From an uncultured Campylobacter sp. (GTDB lineage Bacteria > Campylobacterota > Campylobacteria > Campylobacterales > Campylobacteraceae), in NCBI RefSeq assembly GCF_938045595.1, contig NZ_CALIBB010000092.1, positions 1 through 28,997 on the forward strand: DNA of 28,997 nt, given 5' to 3'. The translations under genes and the position numbers were made by a program. Every line of letters begins with the position of its first letter. The first letter of the stretch is position 1. Below, piece by piece: positions 7,213-14,761 of this stretch. Under the pieces are notes generated by a model. That model saw only the letters and a program-made list of their open reading frames with translations. It was not told the origin of the DNA and did no database searches.

Positions 7213-8619
7213 ATGGCAAAGACCAGAAAAGAACACGATTTCATCGGAGAATTAGAAATTTCCGACGATTTTTACTACGGTGTGCAAACATTTAGGGCAC
7301 TAGAGAACTTCCATCTAAGCGGACGAGCGCTCAAAGACTATCCGTTTTTTATCAAGGCATTTGCACAAATCAAAAAAGCAGCTGCACTAGCCAATAAAGA
7401 GGTCGGAGTCCTAGACGCACAAAAAGCCGATGCGATTGCAAAAGCTTGCGACAGGCTCATCGCAGGAGAGTTCAGAGATCAATTCGTAGTCGATATGATC
7501 CAAGGTGGCGCCGGAACTTCAACGAATATGAATACCAACGAGGTCATTACTAACATAGCTTTGGAGAGCATGGGACATAAAAAAGGCGAATACCAATACC
7601 TCCATCCAAACGACCACACAAATTTGGGTCAAAGCACCAACGATACCTATCCTAGCTCGATCAAAGTCGCCGCTTACGCCAAGCTAACCGATCTACTAAA
7701 AGCTATGGAAAATTTGAAAAAAGAGCTTGAAGTTAAAGCCAAAGAATACAAAGATGTCATCAAAATGGGAAGGACGGAGCTTGAGGACGCCGTTCCTACT
7801 ACTCTTGGAAACACTTTCAACGCTTTTGCTACCTACATCAAAACCGATATCGCACTTATCAAAGCTGCTAGAGAGTCGATGACTTACCTAAATATGGGCG
7901 CTACGGCGATTGGTACAGGCATCAACTGCCATCCTGATTACAAAAACGTAGTCGAGAAAAAACTGGGCGAAATCACCGGCGTTAAATTTAAAGCCGCAGA
8001 GGACTTCATCGCCGCCACACAAGACACTGCGGACTTCGTCCACGTTAGTGGCGCTCTAAAAACTGCAGCCGTCCGCCTAAGCAAAATCGCAAACGACCTA
8101 CGTCTTATGAACTCCGGTCCTAGATGCGGACTAGGCGAAATCGAGCTTCCTAAGATGCAACCGGGTAGCTCCATCATGCCGGGCAAAGTAAATCCAGTCA
8201 TCGCTGAGGTCGTAGGCGAGGCTTGCTATGAGGTAATCGGTAACGACGTGACTATTATGCTTTGCTCCGAGCGCGGAGAATTCGAGCTAAATGCATTTGA
8301 GCCTGGCATCGCATATGCGTTATTTAACTCGATTGTGCTTTTGGAAAATGCGATGAATACACTAGCTGAAAAAGCTATCAAACATCTAAAAGCAAACCCT
8401 GAAGCTTGCCTAAAATCGGTGTTAAATTCCGTCGGTATCGTTACTGCATTCAATCCTTACATCGGTTATGAAAAATCCGCAAGTATCGCCAAAGAGGCGC
8501 TTCAGACCGGAAAATCCGTCGGCGAAATCTGCCTAGAGCGCGGATATTTGAAAAAAGAGGAGATCGATAAGATCCTAGAGCCTAAATCTATGCTCAACCC
8601 ACATATGAGCAAAAAATAG
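7213..8619 (+). CDS. aspA: aspartate ammonia-lyase (aspartase)
   Basis: Deaminates L-aspartate to fumarate and ammonia, supplying fumarate for anaerobic respiration in asaccharolytic Campylobacter. The N-terminus TRKEHDFIGELEISDDFYYG followed by VQTFRALENF is of aspartase type. Also visible are GGAGTSTNMNTNEVI, HPNDHTNLGQSTNDTYPSS, GRTELEDAVPTTLG, GTGINCH, and the fumarase/aspartase signature SSIMPGKVNP at residues 319-328, which holds the mobile catalytic loop serine. Length 468 is normal. AAAGGA lies eight bases before the ATG. The next gene is dcuA, the same order as Cj0087-Cj0088 in C. jejuni, so it works with that transporter in aspartate/fumarate exchange. Fumarase is less likely given the N-terminal match. 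Confidence 0.96.
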   Translation: MAKTRKEHDFIGELEISDDFYYGVQTFRALENFHLSGRALKDYPFFIKAFAQIKKAAALANKEVGVLDAQKADAIAKACDRLIAGEFRDQFVVDMIQGGAGTSTNMNTNEVITNIALESMGHKKGEYQYLHPNDHTNLGQSTNDTYPSSIKVAAYAKLTDLLKAMENLKKELEVKAKEYKDVIKMGRTELEDAVPTTLGNTFNAFATYIKTDIALIKAARESMTYLNMGATAIGTGINCHPDYKNVVEKKLGEITGVKFKAAEDFIAATQDTADFVHVSGALKTAAVRLSKIANDLRLMNSGPRCGLGEIELPKMQPGSSIMPGKVNPVIAEVVGEACYEVIGNDVTIMLCSERGEFELNAFEPGIAYALFNSIVLLENAMNTLAEKAIKHLKANPEACLKSVLNSVGIVTAFNPYIGYEKSASIAKEALQTGKSVGEICLERGYLKKEEIDKILEPKSMLNPHMSKK

Positions 8620-8637
8620 TTCCAAACTAGGTGCGGC

Positions 8638-8676
8638 GCGGAATTTCGTCGGTTAATTTAATAGGCGAAATTCCGC
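8638..8676 (+). repeat. 11-base inverted repeat in the aspA-dcuA spacer
   Basis: GCGGAATTTCG at 8638-8648 and its exact complement CGAAATTCCGC at 8666-8676 enclose a 17-base loop. No T run follows. It may be an mRNA-processing or stabilising stem, or another repeat type. Confidence 0.65.
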
Positions 8677-8775
8677 AAAGTAGAATTCTAAATAGATAAG
8701 ATTGATCGTGCAGAATTCCGTAGATGCAGAATTTCATCAAGTTAGATTTAGCTTCCGTGGAGTAAAATTCCACTT

Positions 8776-8800
8776 GCGAAATTTTAGGATAAAATTCCGC
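8776..8800 (+). repeat. second hairpin in the aspA-dcuA spacer
   Basis: GCG (8776-8778) pairs with CGC (8798-8800) and AATTTTA (8780-8786) with TAAAATT (8790-8796), with one mismatch and a three-base GGA loop. Confidence 0.5.
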
Positions 8801-8905
8801 ATAGAATTCCGACCACTGAATTATAAAGATAATTCGGATTTTACCTGCTGAAATCTTTAGAATTCTGCGCGCCGTTAAAAAAATTACTTTATAAGGAGTT
8901 TTGCA

Positions 8906-10249
8906 ATGGACTTTATGGTGATATTGCAATTTATCGTTTTGCTAGGCGGCATCTACCTAGGCGTTAAGCTAGGCGGTATGGGCGTCGGTTATGCAGGCGG
9001 CTTGGGCGTTGTCGTCCTAGCCATTTTGGGCATGAAGGTCGATATGAAGGATATCCCGATTGACGTTATCCTAATTATCGCATCGGTAATCTCCGCGATT
9101 ACGGCGCTGCAAGTCGCAGGTGGACTTGATTATCTGGTTCAGGTGGCATCTAAAATTTTGCGCAAAAACCCAAAGCAGATCAACTACCTAGCGCCTATCG
9201 TTACCTATCTACTTACGATACTAGCGGGCACCGGACACACTGCGTTTTCTATGATCCCGGTTATCGTCGAGGTCGCAAAGACGCAGAACATCAAACCTTC
9301 CGCTCCTCTTGCGCTCTCGGTCGTTTCGTCTCAGGTAGCGATCACTGCGAGCCCTATTTCGGCGGCATTCGTCGCTATGAGCGGTCTGTGCGAGAAGCTA
9401 GGCGTTAGCTATCCTAAGCTTTTGTTTATCTGCATCTCTACTACCTTCGTAGCTATGATCATCACGGCTTTCATCGTAAATAAATTCTACGATCTCGATC
9501 TTTCAAAAGACCCTGTTTACAAAGAGAGACTTTCAAAAGGTCTTGTAGCCGAGATCAAAGCCGAGGAGTATAAAGAGCCGAAGCCTTACGCGAAAAGATC
9601 GGTTGCTATATTTGCTATCGGCGTTTTGATCGTCGTTTGCTATGCGCTTGCGATCTCAAAGAGCGTCGGCTTGGTAGAAAAACCGATCCTTTCAAGAGAT
9701 AGCGCGATCATCAGCTTTATGCTAACTATCGGCTTTCTTATCGCTGTTTTATGCAAGATTGATACGGGCAAGCTGCTCTCTACCAGCACCTTCCAAAGCG
9801 GTATGAATGCGTGCATCTGCGTCATCGGTATCGCGTGGCTCGGTACTACTTTCGTAAATGGTCACATCGACAGTATCAAAGAGGTAGCTAAAAACGTCGT
9901 TACGCAGTATCCTTTCGTACTAGCCGTCGCGCTATATTTCCTAAGCTGCTTACTATACTCGCAGGCTGCAACCACAAAGGTTATGATGCCTGCCGTTGCT
10001 GCCGCACTTGGAATGACCAGCCCTGAAAATTCCGGTCAAATTTGGATCTTAGTCGCATCGTTTGCAGCCGTTTCGGGCTTGTTCGTGCTCCCTACTTATC
10101 CTACGACGCTCGGCGCGATCGCTATGGACGATACCGGAACGACTAGAGTCGGTAAATTTGTATTTAACCACTCATTCTTCCTTCCGGGAACCATTATGGT
10201 TGCGCTTTCGGTCGCTCTAGGATTTTTAGTAGCTCCTGCGCTAATATAA
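8906..10249 (+). CDS. dcuA: anaerobic C4-dicarboxylate transporter DcuA
   Basis: Inner-membrane carrier for aspartate, fumarate, malate and succinate uptake and exchange. The N-terminal half (GVKLGGMGVGYAGGLGVVVL, then ALQVAGGLDYLVQVASKILR, APIVTYLLTILAGTGHTAFS, VVSSQVAITASPISAAFVAM) follows DcuA rather than DcuB. A long hydrophilic loop around residues 195-235 separates two hydrophobic halves. The C-terminal half has SQAATTKVMMPAVAAALGM and LPTYPTTLGAIAMDDTGTTR. Length 447 compares with about 433-445 in the family. AAGGAG lies seven bases before the ATG. It follows aspA, forming the fumarate-generating and importing pair. A classic terminator follows. Confidence 0.93.
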   Translation: MDFMVILQFIVLLGGIYLGVKLGGMGVGYAGGLGVVVLAILGMKVDMKDIPIDVILIIASVISAITALQVAGGLDYLVQVASKILRKNPKQINYLAPIVTYLLTILAGTGHTAFSMIPVIVEVAKTQNIKPSAPLALSVVSSQVAITASPISAAFVAMSGLCEKLGVSYPKLLFICISTTFVAMIITAFIVNKFYDLDLSKDPVYKERLSKGLVAEIKAEEYKEPKPYAKRSVAIFAIGVLIVVCYALAISKSVGLVEKPILSRDSAIISFMLTIGFLIAVLCKIDTGKLLSTSTFQSGMNACICVIGIAWLGTTFVNGHIDSIKEVAKNVVTQYPFVLAVALYFLSCLLYSQAATTKVMMPAVAAALGMTSPENSGQIWILVASFAAVSGLFVLPTYPTTLGAIAMDDTGTTRVGKFVFNHSFFLPGTIMVALSVALGFLVAPALI

Positions 10250-10268
10250 GATTAGTATTCCTTTCATT

Positions 10269-10294
10269 TGCGCCGAATTTTTCGGCGCATTTTT
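10269..10294 (+). terminator. intrinsic terminator of dcuA
   Basis: TGCGCCGAA (10269-10277), loop TTT, TTCGGCGCA (10281-10289), then a five-T run. A textbook Rho-independent terminator 20 bases after the dcuA stop. Confidence 0.92.
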
Positions 10295-10501
10295 CATACC
10301 ATTTAAAATTTTTAATACAATCTAATAGATAAAATTCTATCGATTTTGGGGTCTGCCATATTTGCTTATAAATTTAACTTCTAATCGCATGCGCAAAAAA
10401 CTATAAGCCTGCTAGTAATGTTTGAGTGAGAGTAAAATTTCATTTGAAATTTCATACCCATATTATGCTAGATGATAAATCAAAATTTCAGCCAAAAAAC
10501 A

Positions 10502-10507
10502 TATAAT
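10502..10507 (+). promoter_or_regulatory. candidate -10 box for the oxidoreductase gene
   Basis: TATAAT 27 bases before the ATG at 10535, with no good -35. A start near 10514 would leave a short leader containing the AAGGA site. Confidence 0.55.
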
Positions 10508-10534
10508 GTAAGAAATTTAAAACAAGGATAAAAT

Positions 10535-11062
10535 ATGAAAAATCTCATCATCATCGCTCATCCCGATATGGCAAGCTCACACGCAAACAAGGCGTGGCGC
10601 GAGGTAGCCAAAAAGCAAGCGGATAAATTTGATATTCACGAAATTTACGCTACTTATCCGAACGGCAAAATCGATGTTGCGCGCGAGCAGGAGTCACTTT
10701 TAAGCCACGATAAAATTATCATTCAGTTTCCACTTTATTGGTACAGCTATCCGCCGCTTTTAAAGCGATGGTTCGACGATGTATTTGCCTACGGCTGGGC
10801 TTACGGCAGCACCGGCGACAAGCTAAAAGGTAAAGAATTCGCCCTAGCGATCACTATCGGCGACGAGCGAAACAACTATAAAAAAGACGGCACGATCGGA
10901 TTTGACATAGAGGAAGTTATCACGCCTTTTAAATGCGCGATGAATTTTACAGGCGCCAAGCTGCTGCCGTGCCACTTCGGCTATGGATTTTCATTTCATC
11001 CAGATAGCGAATATATCGCAAAAAGTGCAGAAAAATACGAAGAATTTTTAGCAAAATTTTAA
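10535..11062 (+). CDS. flavodoxin-fold NAD(P)H oxidoreductase (KefF/MdaB/NQO-like)
   Basis: A 175-residue member of the Flavodoxin_2 family, FMN- or FAD-dependent NAD(P)H:quinone oxidoreductases that include KefF and the general stress protein YwrO. The N-terminus is LIIIAHPDMASSHANKAW, where family members bind the flavin phosphate. The signature is IIIQFPLYWYSYPPLLKRWF followed by DDVFAYGWAYG (residues about 61-91). Near the end GAKLLPCHFGYG matches the family. AAGGA precedes the ATG. It has its own candidate promoter and sits between the dcuA terminator and a convergent outer-membrane gene. No KefC-type potassium channel is next to it, so an independent quinone or nitro-reductase role is as likely as a channel ancillary role. 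Confidence 0.88.
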   Translation: MKNLIIIAHPDMASSHANKAWREVAKKQADKFDIHEIYATYPNGKIDVAREQESLLSHDKIIIQFPLYWYSYPPLLKRWFDDVFAYGWAYGSTGDKLKGKEFALAITIGDERNNYKKDGTIGFDIEEVITPFKCAMNFTGAKLLPCHFGYGFSFHPDSEYIAKSAEKYEEFLAKF

Positions 11063-11108
11063 AATTTACAAAGGCAAAATCGCTTTTTTAGTCGCAAAAT
11101 TTTATTTT

Positions 11109-11145
11109 AAAAAGTGGCGGATGAAGATCGTCTCGTTTCATCCGC
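11109..11145 (-). terminator. intrinsic terminator, minus strand, of the OmpV/MipA gene
   Basis: GCGGATGAA (11117-11125) and its complement TTCATCCGC (11137-11145) form a nine-base stem with an 11-base loop. Read on the minus strand it is followed by CAC and a five-T run at 11113-11109, about 115 bases after the stop of the minus-strand gene. Confidence 0.65.
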
Positions 11146-11260
11146 ACTGCTTGGCACGGCACGCACCGCTGTATTTTGCGTCGCATACGCAATCCGCTGG
11201 CATAATCTTTCGCCCTTTTGATCGTAAAATTTTATCCTCCTAAAGGGACAAAAATTTGAT

Positions 11261-12037
11261 TTAGAATTTATATGAAATCGCCATACTAAGCGCTTTTTCG
11301 TAGCGACTATCCGTAATCGGCGAGCGCGAAATTTCATCGGAAAATCTATCCACGCCCGCCGTAGCACTCACTCCAAATCCTTTGCCTAATTCGTAAAGCG
11401 CCGTAAGATGCACGCCTACTGCACTTGCACTACTGGGCTTATATGTGCTGCCGATGCGTCCGCCGAGTTCGTCCTCACCGATACCGAAATAATAATTACT
11501 CATCTTGCTAGAAAATACTTCATAGCTGATCGCTGGCGTCAAGGAAAATCGCTGCGAAATCGGCACGGAATACGATGCTTCCGCACCATAACTACTGCCG
11601 CGCTTGCCGCCCTGCGCATGTGCGGATAGTTCAAAATCACCGAGGTTTACGCCCACTTCGCCACCGAGAGCAATTTGTTCATTGCGGTTATGAATACTTT
11701 GATAGCCGGGTTTTAACTTGTTTGCTTTCACTTTCCAGCCATCGAATGCCTGTACATAGATAGTTGCAAAGACATGTTCGCCCAGATTCGCATTATATCC
11801 TACCTCCATACCATCAATGTAAAATCCGCCATAATTTATGGAGATACCTAGTATTGGGGCTATTTTAGTACGATCTTCCGTGCGAAACATTCCATCATAA
11901 AATGCTACGCCGATACCGACGCTCACGCCGTTTTCCTCGCTATGCGCGCCACTCACGTCTTCTCTATCAAAACCTTTCGCCGATAGGGCGCCCGAAGCCA
12001 TACCTATCGCTAAAACTACCGAAAAAGCTCTTTTCAT
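11261..12037 (-). CDS. MipA/OmpV-family outer-membrane beta-barrel protein
   Basis: Predicted outer-membrane barrel of 258 residues. A signal peptide (MKRAFSVVLAIGMASGALSA) is followed by a mature region of alternating beta strands and ends in SYKF, the terminal aromatic typical of barrel assembly. ISINYGGFYIDGMEVGYN, ALGGEVGVNLGDFELSA, and SVPISQRFSLTPAISYEVFS with YYFGIGEDE match the MipA/OmpV pattern. The open frame extends 12 codons upstream to 12073, but ATG 12037 has AAGGAAG eight bases upstream and begins the signal peptide, so I use it. Family members are linked to scaffolding of murein enzymes, osmotic or antibiotic response and two-component control, but the function here is unknown. 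No kinase or regulator gene is adjacent. Confidence 0.82.
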   Translation of the reverse strand: MKRAFSVVLAIGMASGALSAKGFDREDVSGAHSEENGVSVGIGVAFYDGMFRTEDRTKIAPILGISINYGGFYIDGMEVGYNANLGEHVFATIYVQAFDGWKVKANKLKPGYQSIHNRNEQIALGGEVGVNLGDFELSAHAQGGKRGSSYGAEASYSVPISQRFSLTPAISYEVFSSKMSNYYFGIGEDELGGRIGSTYKPSSASAVGVHLTALYELGKGFGVSATAGVDRFSDEISRSPITDSRYEKALSMAISYKF

Positions 12038-12428
12038 CTTACTTCCTTTCGTATAAAAGCTAGTTCTTAACAATATTATTTTTTCGCTTTTTATTTTCTT
12101 AAGCGACCGATAAAATTCTGCCGCATTCAGCGTCTCGGCTCATTCACGCAAATTTCTAAAGGCGCGGCAACATCGTACCTTCATTCCTTGATCGCCGCAA
12201 CTTGCCATATCGTAAAAATAAAATTCCATCGCTCGATATTTATTAAAATTTTAAGAGTAATGAAGCTGCGGCATTTTATTAATACTGCATTATACGGGCG
12301 CTATTACCGCTAAATTTCAATTAAAAAGCCGCCAAACTTATGCCCGCTAAAATTATCAGGAATTTAAAGCTCAAATTCCGCAGGCATCCGCGAAATTCCA
12401 TATTTGCTCAAGCTACCGCAAAATTGCC
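12038..12428. other. 391-base spacer between the SUKH-like and OmpV/MipA-like genes
   Basis: No convincing gene on either strand. It must hold the promoter of the minus-strand outer-membrane gene. A minus-strand TATAAT lies at 12288-12293, but about 250 bases from the ATG and with no -35. No clear terminator hairpin was found for the gene at 12429-13112. Confidence 0.5.
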
Positions 12429-13112
12429 TTATCCCGCGACGCGATTTACCCAGATCAAAAACTCGTCGCTCGGGTTCTCGTCGTCCAAATGCGCGGGAGT
12501 GACGAGCTCAACCGCGGTTTGCGGGATCGTCGTTTTAAACGCCTGTGTTACCCACTGCTGAAATTTCAGGTTTGGATGCACGAAAAAATCGTCTTCCTCG
12601 CTGTTTGGCGGCGCGCTAAAATCCTCATCCCAGCAGATCTCATCGTATCCGATCGCGAGCAGTCGCAAAAAATCAAGCCCGCTATGAGCCAAAACGCAGG
12701 TCATCGTCGAGCCCGAGCCGGAGCCCATGTGTACGATCTTCGTCTCGCCCGCATCGTCCAGCCATAGCGCGCACATCGAGCCCTCCGAGCCGCTGCCTGC
12801 GAACACGCAAAGCCGCTGCTTGATCTCCGCGGCAAGCTCGCGATCCTCGCCGTAAAACCAATACCTTAGCTCCTCGTCGCGATTTTTCGGCTCATCCGTG
12901 AAAAATACGATGTCCGTGCCGCCCTCGCGCTCATCGTCGCTCCAGCTCTGCTGCAGCCGATCCTGCGGGTAGAGATAGCCGCGTCTGCGCCCGCCCGCGT
13001 CGTCATAAAAGCCGTTTGCTTCGATCCACGCATAAAGCGCCTCAAGTTCGCTTGGCACGCGCATGCCCTGCGGTAGCGCCTCGCGCAGCTGCGCTAACAA
13101 TAAATTTTCCAC
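12429..13112 (-). CDS. SMI1/KNR4-like (SUKH) domain protein
   Basis: A 227-residue acidic cytoplasmic protein with no signal peptide or membrane segment. The pattern resembles the SUKH (SMI1/KNR4) superfamily: MRVPSELEALYAWIEANGFY near the N-terminus; YLYPQDRLQQSW; a central strand-rich part CVFAGSGSEGSMCALWLDD, then KIVHMGSGSGSTMTCVLAHS; and LDFLRLLAIGYDEICWDEDF. Many bacterial SUKH proteins are immunity proteins against polymorphic toxins, but others have unknown roles. No toxin gene lies beside it: bpt is upstream and an outer-membrane gene downstream, each separated by large spacers. The start is GTG at 13112 with AGGGG five bases upstream; the next in-frame ATG would cut the fold. Family assignment is by eye only. 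Confidence 0.65.
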   Translation of the reverse strand: MENLLLAQLREALPQGMRVPSELEALYAWIEANGFYDDAGGRRRGYLYPQDRLQQSWSDDEREGGTDIVFFTDEPKNRDEELRYWFYGEDRELAAEIKQRLCVFAGSGSEGSMCALWLDDAGETKIVHMGSGSGSTMTCVLAHSGLDFLRLLAIGYDEICWDEDFSAPPNSEEDDFFVHPNLKFQQWVTQAFKTTIPQTAVELVTPAHLDDENPSDEFLIWVNRVAG

Positions 13113-13741
13113 GATCGCCCCTTTTGTTAAATTTGCCGCTCAAATTTTACTGCGTTTCGGCTAAATTTACGGATATTTTTCTAATATCTGCGGCGTTTTA
13201 CGCGCCTCGTCGCCGCAAGCGCAAATCGGCTCTTTAAATTCAGCCGATTTTGGTTGTGATACGTACGCGGCAGTGGTATTTGCTAGAGAACAGAGGCTGG
13301 TCGCTGCGGTGCCAAGCTAATCGCTCTTTTTCGCGCGCACTCAAGAGCCAAGTACGATCAAAAGCCGCGCGTGTCGTCTTGCAACATGCAAATGCCGAGT
13401 CTGCCGTAAAATTTGCAAATCCATCTGCCTTCTTTTTAAATTCCATCGCCTTAAATTTTATCGCTGCGGATATTTTCGCAGGTCGAGCGGTGCCAAATTA
13501 CAGCGCAAATTTTAACTCCTGCCGTGACTCAAAAGCCTTAAAGACTCATAGCGTGCGAAATTTTAGCGTAAATTTTAACGATGAGAGGCACTTTTACATA
13601 CCGCGTCATATCTGCGCGCGAGTGAATTCTACGCGGCGGTACAATCTCGGCCACTGCGCGCTGTCGCTATACGGATGCGCAAAACTTACCATTCTACGCA
13701 GCGCCTATGTCTAGGCTGCTCCTGGCGCCCGCACGCGGAAC
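13113..13741. other. 629-base spacer with no convincing gene
   Basis: The largest gene-free stretch in the window. Open frames exist on both strands (13250-13714 plus, 13240-13446 minus), but their products look compositionally random or are very short and lack good starts. I checked by eye for RNase P, SRP and tmRNA hallmarks and saw none. A nine-base hairpin lies at 13223-13250. It may be a decayed gene or a repeat-derived spacer. Confidence 0.55.
13223..13250. repeat. hairpin in the bpt / SUKH spacer
   Basis: AAATCGGCT (13223-13231) and AGCCGATTT (13242-13250) are exact complements around a ten-base loop, followed on the plus strand by one more T. There is no annotated plus-strand gene upstream. 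It might be a remnant terminator or structured RNA. Confidence 0.45.
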
Positions 13742-14476
13742 CTACCCCTCTACGCGCCCCTCCCACACGGCGGGAGCGTCAAGCTCTACGTATGAGTTTA
13801 AAATTTCATACGGCTCGTAGCTAAATTTATACGCTAGGCTTGGACACTGCTCAACCGCGTAGCCCAGATAGATCCAGCGCAGCCCCAGATCTTGGGCGAA
13901 CTCGATCTGTTTTAAAAGCGAAAATTTACCCAGACTTAGATGCGGCAGATACGGATCGTAGTAGCAATACACCGAGCTGATGCCGTCATCCACGATATCG
14001 ATGAGATCGACGCAGATAAGCCGCCCGTCCTCGCCGTAGTAAGAGATTTCTTTGCCGAAGTCGCCGTGACCTTGGACGTAAATTTCATCATATCGCTCAA
14101 AATCGATCTCTTGCAGAGGCCAGCCCTTTTTTAGATGCATGTAGTCGTGATAAAGCGCGAAAAGCTCCAAACGCGCATCGTTTAAAAGCGGGCGAGATTG
14201 CCATACATAGGCGGTCGTGCGATTATTTTTATAGACGCGGCGGTGCGATCTGCTAAATTTAAAATTTGCGGCATCGATGCGTAGGCTTTTACACTCCGCA
14301 CAGGCTGCGCAAATGGGCTTTTGAAAATATCTGCCGAAGCGGCGGTAGCCGTGCTGCACTAAGCTTGAATTATACTCAAAGTCGCAGTCTTTTATGTAGA
14401 GATATTCGCTGCGCGCGGCTCTGCCGTCCAGATAGGGGCAAGAAAAATCCAGCGTACAAAATGGAATTTCAGTCAT
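13742..14476 (-). CDS. bpt: aspartate/glutamate leucyltransferase (Bpt; arginyl-tRNA transferase family)
   Basis: Transfers leucine from Leu-tRNA to proteins with N-terminal Asp or Glu, marking them for the ClpS/ClpAP N-end rule pathway. The 244-residue length fits. The N-terminal half has the conserved cysteine cluster (C7, C13, then C56, C59 and C62 in RRFGRYFQKPICAACAEC) and KFSRSHRRVYKNN. The C-terminal GNAT-like half has LFALYHDYMHLKKGWP, SSVYCYYDP and LGKFSLLKQIEFAQDLGLRW followed by IYLGYAVEQCPSLAYK. The ATG at 14476 overlaps the stop of the upstream small gene by eight bases, so translation is probably coupled. The order pycA, small gene, bpt is as in C. jejuni Cj1037c-Cj1035c. Confidence 0.94.
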   Translation of the reverse strand: MTEIPFCTLDFSCPYLDGRAARSEYLYIKDCDFEYNSSLVQHGYRRFGRYFQKPICAACAECKSLRIDAANFKFSRSHRRVYKNNRTTAYVWQSRPLLNDARLELFALYHDYMHLKKGWPLQEIDFERYDEIYVQGHGDFGKEISYYGEDGRLICVDLIDIVDDGISSVYCYYDPYLPHLSLGKFSLLKQIEFAQDLGLRWIYLGYAVEQCPSLAYKFSYEPYEILNSYVELDAPAVWEGRVEG

Positions 14477-14753
14477 TCAGCTTTTTGATGTTTGCCGCGT
14501 CCACGTATTTTAAAAACTCATCTTTGAGGCGCTTTTCGCGTGCGGCGATGCTCTCTTTGGCTACGTCGAGCTCTTCCGTCGCGACGCCGTCTAGGCCGCT
14601 TCCGCTTTGCAAGCTTAAATCATCATCTCTGAAAATATCTTTAAACTCGTCGCGATTTGAATCCCTCTTTTTAGGCTTTTTGGGCGCGGAGCTTGCCGCT
14701 TTATCCTTAAGCATATCCTTTTTTATATCTTTTAGGCTATCTAAAAAATCCAT
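14469..14753 (-). CDS. conserved small acidic/basic protein (Cj1036c-like), function unknown
   Basis: A 94-residue hydrophilic protein with no signal peptide or membrane segment. It opens MDFLDSLKDIKKDMLKDKAA, continues with a lysine/serine linker and a DEFKDIFRDDDLSL stretch, and ends with a helical, heptad-like segment TEELDVAKESIAAREKRLKDEF. The frame is open to 14783, but ATG 14753 has AGGAAAG five bases upstream and I use it. It starts ten bases after the pycA stop and overlaps bpt by eight bases. The same position is filled by the hypothetical gene Cj1036c in C. jejuni, so it is probably real and retained by operon position. I know no function. Confidence 0.8.
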   Translation of the reverse strand: MDFLDSLKDIKKDMLKDKAASSAPKKPKKRDSNRDEFKDIFRDDDLSLQSGSGLDGVATEELDVAKESIAAREKRLKDEFLKYVDAANIKKLND

Positions 14754-14761
14754 GCTCTTTC

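Larger units (their letters stand above)
8620..8905. other. repeat-rich spacer between aspA and dcuA
   Basis: 286 bases with no convincing gene, filled with GAATTC, AAATTCC and GGAATTT words. It holds hairpins at 8638-8676 and 8776-8800, and a weaker GTGGA/TCCAC pair near 8755-8771. A minus-strand frame here reads as non-protein. There is no strong T-tract terminator, so read-through from aspA into dcuA is possible. Confidence 0.6.

Noticed and set aside
8627..8929. 100-codon minus-strand frame in the aspA-dcuA spacer
   Set aside because: Composed of repeated EFY-type words from GGAATTT repeats; overlaps the dcuA start; no ribosome site.
11107..11367. 86-codon minus-strand frame overlapping the OmpV/MipA gene end
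   Set aside because: Overlaps a better-supported gene in another frame and the terminator hairpin; composition is not protein-like.
13240..13446. 68-codon minus-strand frame in the same spacer
   Set aside because: Looks slightly protein-like, but the ribosome site is too close to the ATG, and there is no family match. Too weak to call.
13250..13714. 154-codon plus-strand frame in the large spacer
   Set aside because: No ribosome site, random-looking composition, no family match. Kept only as part of the unexplained spacer.
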